From contig NZ_JAKVIL010000007.1 in the NCBI RefSeq assembly GCF_022601675.1, positions 1 through 64,000 on the forward strand: DNA of 64,000 bases. The letters are read 5' to 3'. Positions 42,618 to 51,812 of the stretch are shown in pieces. Within the stretch, counting starts at the first letter, position 1, and every line of letters starts with the position of its first letter. Origin of the DNA: Ancylobacter gelatini (GTDB taxonomy: Bacteria; Pseudomonadota; Alphaproteobacteria; Rhizobiales; Xanthobacteraceae). Below the pieces are notes generated by a model. The model ran no database searches. It was not told where the DNA came from and saw only the letters and a list, made by a program, of their open reading frames with translations. The position numbers were made by a program, and so were the translations under genes.

Positions 42618-43523
42618 GTGGCAGTCGTCGCCTTTATCGGATTGGGCAATATGGGGGCCCCCATGGCCGCCAACGCCCTGAAGGCCGGGCATGCGGTTCG
42701 CGGCTACGACATCTCCGCCGAGCGTCGCGCGGTCGCCGCGCGGCTGGGGATCGAGGTTTCGCAGGAACTCGCTGAGGCGGCACAGGGCGCCGACATCGTG
42801 CTCACCATGCTCAATGCCGGGCCGGCGGTCATCGAGGTCTGGGCGCGCGCGCTCCCCGCCATGAAGCCCGGTGGCCTCATCATCGACTGCTCGACCATCG
42901 ACGTGGACAGCTCGCGCCGCGCCCATGCCCAGGCGCGCGAGGCCGGACGGCTGTCGCTCGATGCGCCGGTCTCCGGTGGCGTCGAGGGCGCCACGGCGGG
43001 CACGCTCACCTTCATGGTCGGTGGCGACGAGGCGGCCTTCGCCGAGGGCCGGGCCTTCCTCGAAGCGCTCGGCCGCCGGATCGTCCATTGCGGCGAGGCC
43101 GGCACCGGCGAGGCGGCCAAGATCTGCAACAACATGATCCTCGGCATCAGCATGATCGCCGTCAGCGAGGCCTTCCTGCTGGCGGACGGGCTCGGCCTCT
43201 CGCGACAGGCGCTGTTCGACGTGGCGTCCAGCGCCTCCGGCCAGTGCTACGCGCTCACCACCCATTGCCCGGTGCCCGGCCCGGTGCCGACCTCCGCGGC
43301 CAATCGCGGCTACAAGCCGGGCTTCGCCGCCGAACTCATGGCCAAGGATCTGCGGCTTTCGCAGGAATGCGCGCGCTTCGCCGGGGCGGCAACACCGCTC
43401 GGACACGCCGCGTCCGCGCTCTATGAGCGTTTCATCGGCGAGGGCGGGCGGGGCATCGATTATGCCGGCATCATACGCTTCCTGCCCGATGCCGACGCGC
43501 CGCTGGCACAAGCTGGAGAGTAG
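42618..43523 (+). CDS. 3-Hydroxyisobutyrate dehydrogenase-like NAD(P)-binding protein
   Basis: A 301-residue beta-hydroxyacid dehydrogenase. The nucleotide-binding motif is VAFIGLGNMGAPMA (residues 4-17), the substrate block DAPVSGGVEGATAGTLTFMVGG, and the catalytic lysine lies in GEAAKICNNMILG. Likely reactions: oxidation of 3-hydroxyisobutyrate, tartronate semialdehyde or a related hydroxyacid. The start GTG 42618 has GAAGGGG eight bases upstream. A Liv-type binding protein follows 86 bases later, so it likely acts on a compound brought in by that transporter. Confidence 0.92.
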   Translation: MAVVAFIGLGNMGAPMAANALKAGHAVRGYDISAERRAVAARLGIEVSQELAEAAQGADIVLTMLNAGPAVIEVWARALPAMKPGGLIIDCSTIDVDSSRRAHAQAREAGRLSLDAPVSGGVEGATAGTLTFMVGGDEAAFAEGRAFLEALGRRIVHCGEAGTGEAAKICNNMILGISMIAVSEAFLLADGLGLSRQALFDVASSASGQCYALTTHCPVPGPVPTSAANRGYKPGFAAELMAKDLRLSQECARFAGAATPLGHAASALYERFIGEGGRGIDYAGIIRFLPDADAPLAQAGE

Positions 43524-43609
43524 GAAACGGCCTGCCGTAACGGCCTGCGCAACGACGCGGGCCGCGACAAAAAAGAAGCATAACGAGGAAACGCCAAGGG
43601 AGGATGACT

Positions 43610-44821
43610 ATGAGGATCGTAACCGCGTGCGCGGCTGCCGCGCTCGTGCTGTGCGCCGCCGTTCCCGGCTCCGCGCAGGAGAAGACGCTGAAGATCGGCG
43701 TGCTCAACGACCAGTCGGGCCTTTACGCCGACATGGGCGGTCTCGGCTCCGTGGCCGCCGCCCGGCTGGCGGTCGAGGATTCCGGCCTGCTGGAGAAGGG
43801 CTGGAAGATCGAGGTGGTGGGCGCCGACCACCAGAACAAGCCGGACGTCGCCTCCAACATCGCGCGCCGCTGGTTCGACGTCGACGGTGTCGACGTCATC
43901 ACCGACGTCACCAATTCGGCGGTGGCGCTGGCGCTCAGCCAGCTCGCCCGCGAGAAGAACAAGGTGGAGCTCGCCTCCGGCGCCGCCACCTCCGAGCTGA
44001 CCGGCAAGGCCTGCTCGCCCAACACCATCCATTGGACCCACGACACCTGGGCGCTGGCCAACGGCACCGGCAAGGCGATCGTCGAGACCGGCGGCGACAC
44101 CTGGTTCTTCATGACCGCCGACTATGCCTTCGGCCATGCGCTGGAGCGCGACACCGAAGCGGTGGTGCTCAAGAGCGGCGGCAAGGTGCTGGGCAAGGTG
44201 CTGACCCCGCTGAACACCGCGGACTTCTCCTCCTTCCTGCTGCAGGCGCAGGGGTCGGGCGCCAAGATCGTCGGTCTCGCCAATTCCGGCGTCGACACCA
44301 GCAACTCGATCAAGCAGGCGGCCGAGTTCGGCATCGTCGACGGCGGGCAGAAGCTGGCCGGCCTGCTGGTCTACATCACCGACGTGCATGCCGCGGGCCT
44401 GCCGATCGCGCAGGGCCTGATCCTGGAGTCCGCCTTCTACTGGGACCTCAATGAAGGCTCCCGCGCCTTCTCCGAGCGCTTCGCCAAGGCCATGAACGGA
44501 CGCAAGCCCAGCATGGTGCAGGCCGGCGTCTACAGCTCGATCATCCACTACCTCAAGGCCGTGGAGGCGCTTGGCGGCGATTCCAAGGACGGCGCGGCGG
44601 TGGTCGCCAAGATGAAGTCCATGCCCACCGAGGACATCGCCATGGGCAAGGGCGAAATCCGCGTCGACGGCCGCAAGATCCACGACATGTACCTCTTCGA
44701 GGTCAAGAAGCCGTCCGAATCCAAGGGTCCGTGGGACTATTACACCCTGCGCAGCACCATTCCGGCGGCTGAAGCCTTCCGCCCGCTCGATCAGGGCGGC
44801 TGCCCCCTCGTCGTCAACTGA
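43610..44821 (+). CDS. Branched-chain-amino-acid-type ABC substrate-binding protein
   Basis: About 403 residues with a signal peptide (RIVTACAAAALVLCAAVPGSAQ) and the type I periplasmic-binding fold (LKIGVLNDQSGLYADMGG, VDVITDVTNSAVALALSQLA). The start at ATG 43610 is preferred over 43604 because AAGGGAGG ends six bases before it; at 43604 there would be no spacing. It binds the solute for livHMGF downstream. Amino acids are the common ligands, but this subgroup also binds amides, urea and aromatics. It is transcriptionally set apart by the terminator at 44844. Confidence 0.93.
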   Translation: MRIVTACAAAALVLCAAVPGSAQEKTLKIGVLNDQSGLYADMGGLGSVAAARLAVEDSGLLEKGWKIEVVGADHQNKPDVASNIARRWFDVDGVDVITDVTNSAVALALSQLAREKNKVELASGAATSELTGKACSPNTIHWTHDTWALANGTGKAIVETGGDTWFFMTADYAFGHALERDTEAVVLKSGGKVLGKVLTPLNTADFSSFLLQAQGSGAKIVGLANSGVDTSNSIKQAAEFGIVDGGQKLAGLLVYITDVHAAGLPIAQGLILESAFYWDLNEGSRAFSERFAKAMNGRKPSMVQAGVYSSIIHYLKAVEALGGDSKDGAAVVAKMKSMPTEDIAMGKGEIRVDGRKIHDMYLFEVKKPSESKGPWDYYTLRSTIPAAEAFRPLDQGGCPLVVN

Positions 44822-44843
44822 ACCGGCCCTCCGCGGTCACCTT

Positions 44844-44876
44844 GCGCCGGCATCCCATGCTGCCGGCGCCCTTTTC
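44844..44876 (+). terminator. Terminator/attenuator after the substrate-binding gene
   Basis: GCGCCGGCA (44844-44852) pairs with TGCCGGCGC (44861-44869) around an 8-base loop and is followed by CC and TTTT. Because the liv genes continue beyond it on the same strand, partial termination here would leave more binding protein than permease, a common ABC layout. Confidence 0.75.
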
Positions 44877-44896
44877 ATCGCCCAAACGGAGCAATC

Positions 44897-45448
44897 ATGT
44901 CTGCCATGCAGTTGCGCAAAATCGTCGTGCAGGTCGAGGAAACCCATAGCGACGTCGGGCAGGCGGTGTCGCCGCCCTCGCGGAAGGTGACCATCGCCGC
45001 CGTCATCGCCAACCCCTATGCGGGGCGCCATGTCGAGGAACTCGCCCCGCTTTACGACCTTGGGGCGGAGGTGTCGGCCCTGCTCGCCCAGCGCGGACTT
45101 GAAGCGCTCGGCGTCGATGCGGACGCGATCCAGAACTACGGCAAGGCCGCCATCATCGGCACCGATGGCGAGATCGAGCACGCCGCGGCGCTGTTGCACC
45201 CCAAATTCGGCGCGCCGGTACGCACCGCCGTCGCCGGCAAGGACATCATTCCCTCGACCAAGAAGATCGGCGCGCCCGGCGCGGCGATCACGTTCCCGTT
45301 GACCGGCAAGACCTCGATCTGGGATTTCGACCAGATGGATGCCGCCGAAATCACCATTCCCGATGCGCCCCGCGCCGACGAAGCGGTGGTTATCCTCGCG
45401 CTGGGGGTTGGCGGGCGCCCCCTGCATCGGATCAAGTTGCCCGGTTGA
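44897..45448 (+). CDS. AA_synth (DUF1185) family protein
   Basis: A 183-residue soluble protein. VIANPYAGRHVEELAPLYDLGAE, GKAAIIGTDGEIEHAAALLHP and DIIPSTKKIGAPGAAITFPLT are blocks I associate with the AA_synth/DUF1185 family, which is annotated 'amino acid synthesis' without a proven reaction. It lies between the binding-protein gene and livG. Such genes often sit beside Liv-type transporters for nitrogen heterocycles, so a role in processing the transported compound is likely but not shown. Confidence 0.82.
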   Translation: MSAMQLRKIVVQVEETHSDVGQAVSPPSRKVTIAAVIANPYAGRHVEELAPLYDLGAEVSALLAQRGLEALGVDADAIQNYGKAAIIGTDGEIEHAAALLHPKFGAPVRTAVAGKDIIPSTKKIGAPGAAITFPLTGKTSIWDFDQMDAAEITIPDAPRADEAVVILALGVGGRPLHRIKLPG

Positions 45449-45586
45449 GAGGGCGGAGCCCGCCATCCGGCCACCGCATAGAGCGGTGCCGGACGGCCGG
45501 CGACGCCCCGCTTATCGGACGGACCGCGCGACAGCTTCGCCAAAAAAAGAGGCGCGCGCGGCACCGAACCTAGGAGGAAAACGCCA

Positions 45587-46342
45587 ATGCCCGAGGACTA
45601 TATCCTCGCGACGGAAGGGCTTTCGAAAAGCTTCGGCGGCTTCAACGCCGTCACCGATGTCGACCTGAAAGTGCGGCGGGGCGCGATCCACGCCCTGATC
45701 GGCCCGAACGGCGCCGGAAAGACCACCTGCTTCAACCTGCTCACCAAGTTCCTGGTGCCGACCGCGGGCCGCATCCAATACAATGGCCGCGACATCACCC
45801 GCGTCTCCTCGGCGGGCATCGCCCAGTTCGGGCTGGTCCGCTCCTTCCAGATCTCGGCCGTGTTTCCGCATCTGACGGTGCTGGAGAATGTGCGCGTCGC
45901 CCTGCAGCGCCAGCGCGGCTTTTCCTTCGATTTCTGGCGCTCCGAGAAGGTGCTGCGCGGCTACGACGCGCGTGCGCTGGAGCTGCTCGACGAGGTCGGC
46001 CTCGCCGGCGACGCCGACCGCAACGCCAGCGAACTGTCCTATGGCCGCAAGCGCGCGCTGGAGCTGGCGACCACGCTGGCGCTCGAACCCGACATGATGC
46101 TGCTCGACGAGCCGATGGCCGGGATGGGCCACGAGGATATCGACCGCATCAGCACGCTGATCCGCAAGGCGGCGGCGGGGCGCACCGTGCTCATGGTGGA
46201 GCACAATCTCTCCGTGGTCGCCAATCTGTGCGACCGCATCACCGTTCTGGCGCGCGGGCGCATTCTGGCCGAGGGCGATTATGCCACCGTCTCCGGCGAT
46301 CCCCGCGTGATCGAGGCCTATATCGGAGCCGGTCATGCTTGA
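45587..46342 (+). CDS. livG: Branched-chain-type ABC transporter ATP-binding protein LivG
   Basis: A 251-residue ATPase. Walker A is GPNGAGKTT (residues 40-48), the signature reads LSYGRKRALELA, which is the LivG variant of LSGGQ, and Walker B is MMLLDEPMAGM. The LTKFLVPTAGRIQYNGRDIT region is typical of LivG. It overlaps livF by eight bases and forms the transporter with livF, livH and livM. AGGAGG lies 9 bases upstream of the start. Confidence 0.95.
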   Translation: MPEDYILATEGLSKSFGGFNAVTDVDLKVRRGAIHALIGPNGAGKTTCFNLLTKFLVPTAGRIQYNGRDITRVSSAGIAQFGLVRSFQISAVFPHLTVLENVRVALQRQRGFSFDFWRSEKVLRGYDARALELLDEVGLAGDADRNASELSYGRKRALELATTLALEPDMMLLDEPMAGMGHEDIDRISTLIRKAAAGRTVLMVEHNLSVVANLCDRITVLARGRILAEGDYATVSGDPRVIEAYIGAGHA

Positions 46343-47054
46343 GCGCTCTCCCACCAGGCCGCTGATGGCGGTTCATCGGCTCGAAGCGTGGTACGGCGAG
46401 TCCCACATCCTGCACGGCATCGATCTCGACATCGCCGAGGGCGAGGTCATCACCCTGCTGGGGCGCAACGGCGCGGGCAAGACCACGACGCTGCGCTCGA
46501 TCATGGGCATGGTCGGCCGCCGCGCCGGCTCGGTGCGGATCGCCGAGGTCGAGACCATCGGCCATGCCTCGCGCCAGGTCGCCCGGCTCGGCGTCGGCTA
46601 TGTGCCGGAGGAGCGCGGCATCTATGCCAGCCTCACCGTGAAGGAGAACCTTCATCTACCGCCGCGCGTGCGCCCCGGCGGGTTGAGCGACGAGCAGATC
46701 TTCGAGCTGTTCCCGAACCTTCGCGAGCGGCTGACCAGTTATGGCTCGAAGCTGTCCGGCGGCGAGCAGCAGATGCTGGCGCTGGCGCGGATCCTGCGCA
46801 CCGGCGCGCGCCTCCTGCTGTGCGACGAGCTGACCGAGGGCCTGGCCCCGGTGATCGTGCAGCAGATCGGCGCCACCCTGCGCACGCTGCGCGAGCGCGG
46901 CTTCACCATCCTGCTGGCGGAAAGCAATTTCCGTTTCGCGCAGACCATCGCCGACCGCCACTACATCGTGGAGCAGGGCCGCATCGTCGACCGCATCGAG
47001 AATGACGAGATGGAGGCCAGCCTGCCCAAGCTCAACCGCTATCTGGGAGTGTGA
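46335..47054 (+). CDS. livF: Branched-chain-type ABC transporter ATP-binding protein LivF
   Basis: A 239-residue ATPase. Walker A is GRNGAGKTT and the signature LSGGEQQMLALAR; Walker B is LLLCDELTEGLAP, in which the usual DEP reads DEL. Phe/Tyr-rich LivF motifs such as GVGYVPEERGIYASLTVKEN are present. It overlaps livG and is three bases from livH. Confidence 0.95.
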   Translation: MLERSPTRPLMAVHRLEAWYGESHILHGIDLDIAEGEVITLLGRNGAGKTTTLRSIMGMVGRRAGSVRIAEVETIGHASRQVARLGVGYVPEERGIYASLTVKENLHLPPRVRPGGLSDEQIFELFPNLRERLTSYGSKLSGGEQQMLALARILRTGARLLLCDELTEGLAPVIVQQIGATLRTLRERGFTILLAESNFRFAQTIADRHYIVEQGRIVDRIENDEMEASLPKLNRYLGV

Positions 47055-47057
47055 GGC

Positions 47058-47945
47058 GTGATTCCTTTCCTGGACATTCCCATGCAGGCGCTGTTCGGCC
47101 AGCTGCTGCTGGGCCTGATCAACGGGTCGTTCTACGCGCTGCTGAGCCTCGGGCTCGCGGTGATCTTCGGGCTGCTGAACATCATCAACTTTACCCATGG
47201 CGCGCAGTACATGCTCGGCGCCTTCGTGGCGTGGATGCTGCTCAACTATCTCGGCATCGGCTATTGGTGGGCGCTGCTGCTGGCGCCCCTCATCGTCGGG
47301 GCGAGCGGCGTGGTGATCGAGCGCCTGCTCATTAGCCGGCTCTACAAGCTCGATCACATCTACGGCCTGCTGCTGACCTTCGGCATCGCGCTGATCATGC
47401 AGGGGCTGCTGCGCAACCAGTACGGCGCCTCCGGCATGCCCTACGCCATTCCGCCGGAACTGGCGGGCGGGCAGCGGCTGAGCTTCATGTTCCTGCCGAA
47501 CTACCGCGCCTGGGTGATCGTCGCGTCGGTCATCGTCTGCCTCGGCACCTGGCTGCTGATCGAGCGCACGCGGCTCGGCGCCTATCTGCGCGCGGCGACA
47601 GAGAATCCGGGCCTCACCCAGGCTTTCGGCATCAACGTGCCGCTGCTGGTGACGCTGACCTATGGCTTCGGCGTCGGCCTCGCCGCGCTCGCCGGGGTAC
47701 TGGCGGCGCCGATCTACTCGGTCAATCCCAATATGGGCGCCGACATCATCATCGTGGTGTTCGCCGTGGTGGTGATCGGCGGCATGGGCTCGATCCTCGG
47801 CGCCATCGCCTCGGGCTTCGCGCTCGGCCTCGTCGAGGGGCTGACCAAGGTGTTCTATCCGGAGGCGTCGACCACCGTGATCTTCGTGATCATGGCCATC
47901 GTGCTTCTCGTGAAGCCGGCCGGACTGTTCGGGAGGACCGCATGA
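47058..47945 (+). CDS. livH: Branched-chain-type ABC transporter permease LivH
   Basis: A 295-residue membrane protein with about eight hydrophobic segments. FYALLSLGLAVIFGLLNIINFTHG is the LivH signature near residue 30, and RTRLGAYLRAATENPGLTQAFGIN near 170-193 is the docking region. It starts with GTG 47058, three bases after livF, and overlaps livM by four bases (ATGA). Confidence 0.94.
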   Translation: MIPFLDIPMQALFGQLLLGLINGSFYALLSLGLAVIFGLLNIINFTHGAQYMLGAFVAWMLLNYLGIGYWWALLLAPLIVGASGVVIERLLISRLYKLDHIYGLLLTFGIALIMQGLLRNQYGASGMPYAIPPELAGGQRLSFMFLPNYRAWVIVASVIVCLGTWLLIERTRLGAYLRAATENPGLTQAFGINVPLLVTLTYGFGVGLAALAGVLAAPIYSVNPNMGADIIIVVFAVVVIGGMGSILGAIASGFALGLVEGLTKVFYPEASTTVIFVIMAIVLLVKPAGLFGRTA

Positions 47946-48934
47946 CCATGGTACAGCACATTTCCCCGGCGCAGCTGGCGAAGCCGACCAACCCGCCGCG
48001 CGCCGGCCTTCCCGCCTCGCTGTATGGGCGGCTGTTCATCGCCCTGACGGCGGTGCTGCTGGTGGCGCCGCTGGCGCTTTACCCGATGTTCCTGATGACG
48101 CTGCTGTGCTTCGCGCTGTTCGCCTGCGCCTTCAACCTGCTGCTCGGCTATGGCGGCCTGCTGTCCTTCGGCCACGCCGTCTATTTCGGCATGGCCGCCT
48201 ATGTCACCGGCCACGCGGCCAAGGTCTGGGGCCTCGGCCCCGAGCTGTCGGTGCTGCTCGGCGCCTTGACCGGAGCAGGCCTCGGCCTCGCCTTCGGCGC
48301 ACTGGCGATTCGGCGGCAGGGCATCTATTTCTCGATGATTACCCTCGCCCTGGCGCAGATGGCGTTCTTCTTCTGCCTGCAGGCAACGTTCACCCATGGC
48401 GAGGACGGCATCCAGGCCATTCCGCGTGGCCATTTGTTCGGGCTGATCGACCTGTCCGACGACCGCGTGCTCTATTACGTGGTGCTGGCGGTCTTTCTCG
48501 CCGGGTTGCTGGGCATCTTCCGCATCATCCACTCGCCCTTCGGGCAGGTGCTGAAGGCGATCCGCGAGAACGAGCCGCGCGCCATCTCGCTCGGCTACAA
48601 CGCCCAGCGCTACAAGCTCGCCGTGTTCGTCCTCTCCAGCACAATTGCGGGCGTCGCCGGCGGCATGAAGGCGCTGGTGTTCCAGCTCGCCACCCTGACC
48701 GACGTGCACTGGACCATGTCGGGCGAGGTGGTGCTGATGACGCTGGTCGGCGGCATGGGCACGGTGTTCGGCCCGATCGTCGGCGCGGCGGTCATCGTCA
48801 CCATGCAGAACTATCTGGCGCATCTGGGCGCCTGGGTGACGGTGGTGCAGGGCGCGATCTTCGTCGCCTGCGTGCTGCTGTTCCGCGAGGGCATCGTCGG
48901 TGTCATCGCCCGCCACCTGCGCTGGCGGCTCTAG
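47942..48934 (+). CDS. livM: Branched-chain-type ABC transporter permease LivM
   Basis: A 330-residue membrane protein with about eight to ten hydrophobic segments. FNLLLGYGGLLSFGHAVYFGMAAYV is the LivM signature, and KAIRENEPRAISLGYNAQRYKLAVFV is the docking loop. It is the last gene of the liv operon and converges on the metallo-beta-lactamase gene; a long inverted repeat separates them. Confidence 0.94.
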   Translation: MTMVQHISPAQLAKPTNPPRAGLPASLYGRLFIALTAVLLVAPLALYPMFLMTLLCFALFACAFNLLLGYGGLLSFGHAVYFGMAAYVTGHAAKVWGLGPELSVLLGALTGAGLGLAFGALAIRRQGIYFSMITLALAQMAFFFCLQATFTHGEDGIQAIPRGHLFGLIDLSDDRVLYYVVLAVFLAGLLGIFRIIHSPFGQVLKAIRENEPRAISLGYNAQRYKLAVFVLSSTIAGVAGGMKALVFQLATLTDVHWTMSGEVVLMTLVGGMGTVFGPIVGAAVIVTMQNYLAHLGAWVTVVQGAIFVACVLLFREGIVGVIARHLRWRL

Positions 48935-49003
48935 GGCGATGGATCGGGAGGGCGCGCGCCCGGCGTCGCCTTGAAGCGCGCATCGCCCGCTGGCTGTCGA
49001 CAC

Positions 49004-49051
49004 GGCCGGGACGGCACGAGCGGGGCATCTCCGCGTCGTGCCGTCCCGGCC
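49004..49051. terminator. Bidirectional hairpin between livM and the convergent metallohydrolase gene
   Basis: GGCCGGGACGGCACGA (49004-49019) and TCGTGCCGTCCCGGCC (49036-49051) are perfect 16-base complements around a 16-base loop that itself has a GCGG/CCGC pair. No T-tract follows in either direction. Its place between two converging genes suggests a shared terminator. Confidence 0.6.
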
Positions 49052-49061
49052 ATGGCGCGTC

Positions 49062-50054
49062 TCAGTCCTGCAAGGCCCAGTCCGCGACCTGCCAGCGCAT
49101 CTCCCCGCGATCCTTGACGATGCGGCCGAGCCCGGGGAAGGGCATGTGGGTGGCGGCGATCAGCGCGCCTTCCGCGGCGGCGAGGGGAAAGAAGCGGTCG
49201 CGCATCGCCTTTGCGGCCGCCTGGTCCTGCTCGAACACGAAGAAGACGTCGGTCGCCCCGGGATGCACCACCGGAAACACCATGTCGGAGACCATGATGA
49301 GGCTCTGGCCGCCATCCTCGATCCGCACGCCGATATGGCCGGGGGTGTGGCCGGTGAGGTCGACGATGGAGACGCCGCGCACGATGTCCCGCTCGCCGTC
49401 GATCGCCTGGAGTTTCGGGTAGAGCCGCACGACGTCATCGGCCATGCGGAAGCTGGTCTGCAGATAGTCGGGCGCCCCGTTGCGCTTGGCCGGATCGGTC
49501 CAGTGGGTGACATCGCGCCGGTCGATATAGAGTTCCGCCTTCGGGTAGTTGTTCTTCCCGCCCGCGATCAGCCCGCCCATATGGTCCTGGTGCATGTGGG
49601 TGACGATCACGGCGTCGATCTGGTCGCGCTTCACGCCGAGCACGTCCAGCGCTTCCGGCAGCGCGCCGGTCTTGCCGATCGAGCCGGCCGGACCGGCATC
49701 GATGAGGATGCGGTGCTCGCCATCCTCGACCAGATACTGGTTGAACAGGAACCGCACGCCGCTCGGCCGGGCGGTGAACTGCGCGGTCGCCGCCTGCTCG
49801 ACCTCGGCCGGGCTGCGCCCGGGAAAATAGGTGTAGGGCATGTCGGCATAGCCGTCCGTCAGGGCGGTCACCGTGAAGCGGCCGATGCGGATCTGCGCGA
49901 GCGGCGTCACGCTCACCGGCGACCCGGCCGTTGCCGGGGTCGCGCCGAGAGCCGGCGCGGCCGAGCCGGCCATGAGGCTGCCTCCGAACAGGCTCCCCCC
50001 GAGAAGCCCAAGGGGGATGCCACCGGCAAAGGCACGACGGGACAGTTGAGGCAT
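49062..50054 (-). CDS. Secreted metallo-beta-lactamase-fold hydrolase
   Basis: A 330-residue protein. A Tat-type signal (SRRAFAGG followed by hydrophobic residues, about 5-37) leads to the metal-binding motif THMHQDHMGG and later GHTPGHIGV and AATHMPFPG, which complete the two-zinc site of the metallo-beta-lactamase fold. It may act on a lactone, thioester or similar substrate; the specific reaction is unclear. AAGGAGGG precedes the ATG. It is divergent from a LysR gene at 50189. Confidence 0.9.
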   Translation of the reverse strand: MPQLSRRAFAGGIPLGLLGGSLFGGSLMAGSAAPALGATPATAGSPVSVTPLAQIRIGRFTVTALTDGYADMPYTYFPGRSPAEVEQAATAQFTARPSGVRFLFNQYLVEDGEHRILIDAGPAGSIGKTGALPEALDVLGVKRDQIDAVIVTHMHQDHMGGLIAGGKNNYPKAELYIDRRDVTHWTDPAKRNGAPDYLQTSFRMADDVVRLYPKLQAIDGERDIVRGVSIVDLTGHTPGHIGVRIEDGGQSLIMVSDMVFPVVHPGATDVFFVFEQDQAAAKAMRDRFFPLAAAEGALIAATHMPFPGLGRIVKDRGEMRWQVADWALQD

Positions 50055-50126
50055 GGTGCCCTCCTTCGGTCATCGGATATGGCGGGACGCGGCTGGCCGT
50101 CCCCTACCGGGATGAGGCTATGGCGT

Positions 50127-50160
50127 CTTGAATCAAGCGGGTATCCTGCCGATTTGGGAT
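50127..50160. promoter_or_regulatory. Palindromes in the metallohydrolase/LysR divergent region
   Basis: CTTGA-A-TCAAG (50127-50137) is a perfect palindrome, and TATCC/GGATA (from 50142) forms a second, wider inverted repeat. Both lie in the 134-base region between divergent genes where a LysR protein would bind. Confidence 0.4.
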
Positions 50161-50188
50161 ATGGCCTCCCGAATTCCGGAAGAATGTC

Positions 50189-51085
50189 ATGGATCGTTTC
50201 GAGGCGATGTCGGTATTGCTGGCGGTTGTCGAAGCCGGGAGCCTCTCGGCGGGCGCACGGCGGCTGCGCGCGCCGCTGGCCACCGTCAGCCGCAAGGTCG
50301 GCGATCTGGAAAAGCATCTGGGCGTGCGCCTGATCCTGCGCACCAGCCGTGGCATCGTCCTCACGGAGGAGGGGCGCAGCTTCGTTGCCGCGTCACGCCG
50401 CATCCTGGAGCAACTGGACGCCGCGGACCGGCAGGCCGGCGGTGATTATGGCGACGTGCGCGGGGGCCTGCATGTGACCGCGCCGATCGCCTTTGGCGAG
50501 CGCCACCTGCTGCCCATCGCGCTGGACTTCATCAAGGAGCACCCCGAGATCAATCTGCGCCTCACGCTCGCCGATCGGCAGATCCGTCTGGATGACGAGC
50601 ACATCGACGTGGCGCTGCGGATCGGACATCTGGCGGACAGCGCGCTCATCGCGACCCGCATCGGCACGGTGCGCAGGGTGATCTGCGCGAGCCCGGCCTA
50701 TCTCGCCCGTCACGGCGTGCCGCGCCAGCCGGACGACCTTGCCACGCATGACGGCATCAGTTTCCAGGGCTTCGCGATGGCGCCGGAGTGGCGCTACCGC
50801 CGGGACAGCGCCGCCTTCACCGTGGAGCCCCGGCCGAAACTCGCGGTCAACACCACGGAAGCGGCGATACAGGCGGCGCTGGCGGGCATCGGCATCGCCC
50901 GCCTGCTGTCCTATCAGGTGGCCGAGCAACTGCGCTCCGGCGCGTTGCAGGAAGTGCTGACGGAGCTGGCCCCCGAACCGCTGCCGGTGAACCTCATCCA
51001 TGCGCCGGCCCAGCCTCTGGCCCGGAAAGTGCGCAGCTTCATCGACTGGACCGCCCCCCGCCTTCGCGAACGGATGGCGCGCTAG
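50189..51085 (+). CDS. LysR-family transcriptional regulator
   Basis: A 298-residue LysR protein of the CrgA-like subgroup: LLAVVEAGSLSAGARRLRAPLATVSRKVGDLEKHLGVRLILRTSRG (about residues 10-55) and an effector domain. It is divergent from the exported metallohydrolase and probably controls it. Confidence 0.92.
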   Translation: MDRFEAMSVLLAVVEAGSLSAGARRLRAPLATVSRKVGDLEKHLGVRLILRTSRGIVLTEEGRSFVAASRRILEQLDAADRQAGGDYGDVRGGLHVTAPIAFGERHLLPIALDFIKEHPEINLRLTLADRQIRLDDEHIDVALRIGHLADSALIATRIGTVRRVICASPAYLARHGVPRQPDDLATHDGISFQGFAMAPEWRYRRDSAAFTVEPRPKLAVNTTEAAIQAALAGIGIARLLSYQVAEQLRSGALQEVLTELAPEPLPVNLIHAPAQPLARKVRSFIDWTAPRLRERMAR

Positions 51086-51237
51086 GGGCGATCGACATTC
51101 GGATCCCGAATGCCGATGCACGAGATGTCGATTTTTTTGCTGCGGCGCTGATCCGAGGGAAAGAAACCCACGTAATCGCCATGCAACGGTCAGCTTACAT
51201 CCGTTGATCGTTATGTCTCATGTGGAGGATTACGCAA

Positions 51238-51723
51238 ATGTTCCGCAAGGTATTGATTGCCGGCGCAATAGCTATTGCTGTCACGTCGACCGCCTTTGCT
51301 GACAAGAAGTCGGACATTGTGTCGGTCGCCGTCAGTACTCCTGAGCTTTCAACGCTGGTTGCTGCCGTGAAGGCGGCGGGTCTGGTCGACACGCTGTCCG
51401 GCGCGGGTCCCTTCACGGTGTTCGCCCCGACCAATGCCGCCTTCGCCGCGCTCCCCGCGGGCACGGTCGAAGAACTCCTCAAGCCCGAGAACAAGGCCAA
51501 GCTCACCGAAATCCTGACCTTCCATGTCGTGCCCGGAAAGGTCATGGCGGCCGACCTCAAGGAGGGCATGAAGGCCAAGACGGTGGAGGGTGAAGAGGTC
51601 ACCATCACGCTGACCGGCGGCCCCAAGGTCAATGGCGCCAATGTGACCATGGCCGACGTGAGCGCGTCCAACGGCGTGGTGCACGTCATCGACAAGGTGA
51701 TCCTGCCGAAGGCCGCGCCGTAG
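51238..51723 (+). CDS. Secreted fasciclin (FAS1)-domain protein
   Basis: A 161-residue protein with an N-terminal signal peptide ([21 protein letters not shown]) and one FAS1 domain. Conserved blocks are [48 protein letters not shown] and [15 protein letters not shown]1 proteins mediate adhesion or are secreted by rhizobia (Nex18-like). The start at 51238 has GGAGG nine bases upstream, while an upstream ATG at 51220 has none. It stands alone. Confidence 0.93.
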   Translation: MFRKVLIAGAIAIAVTSTAFADKKSDIVSVAVSTPELSTLVAAVKAAGLVDTLSGAGPFTVFAPTNAAFAALPAGTVEELLKPENKAKLTEILTFHVVPGKVMAADLKEGMKAKTVEGEEVTITLTGGPKVNGANVTMADVSASNGVVHVIDKVILPKAAP

Positions 51724-51812
51724 CACGTCAGCGCCGCCGGGATGTCTCCCGCAATGACAAGGCGGCGCGCTCGCGTGCCGCCTTCGGGGCGCCCCCGCTC
51801 CACCCCGTGGCT

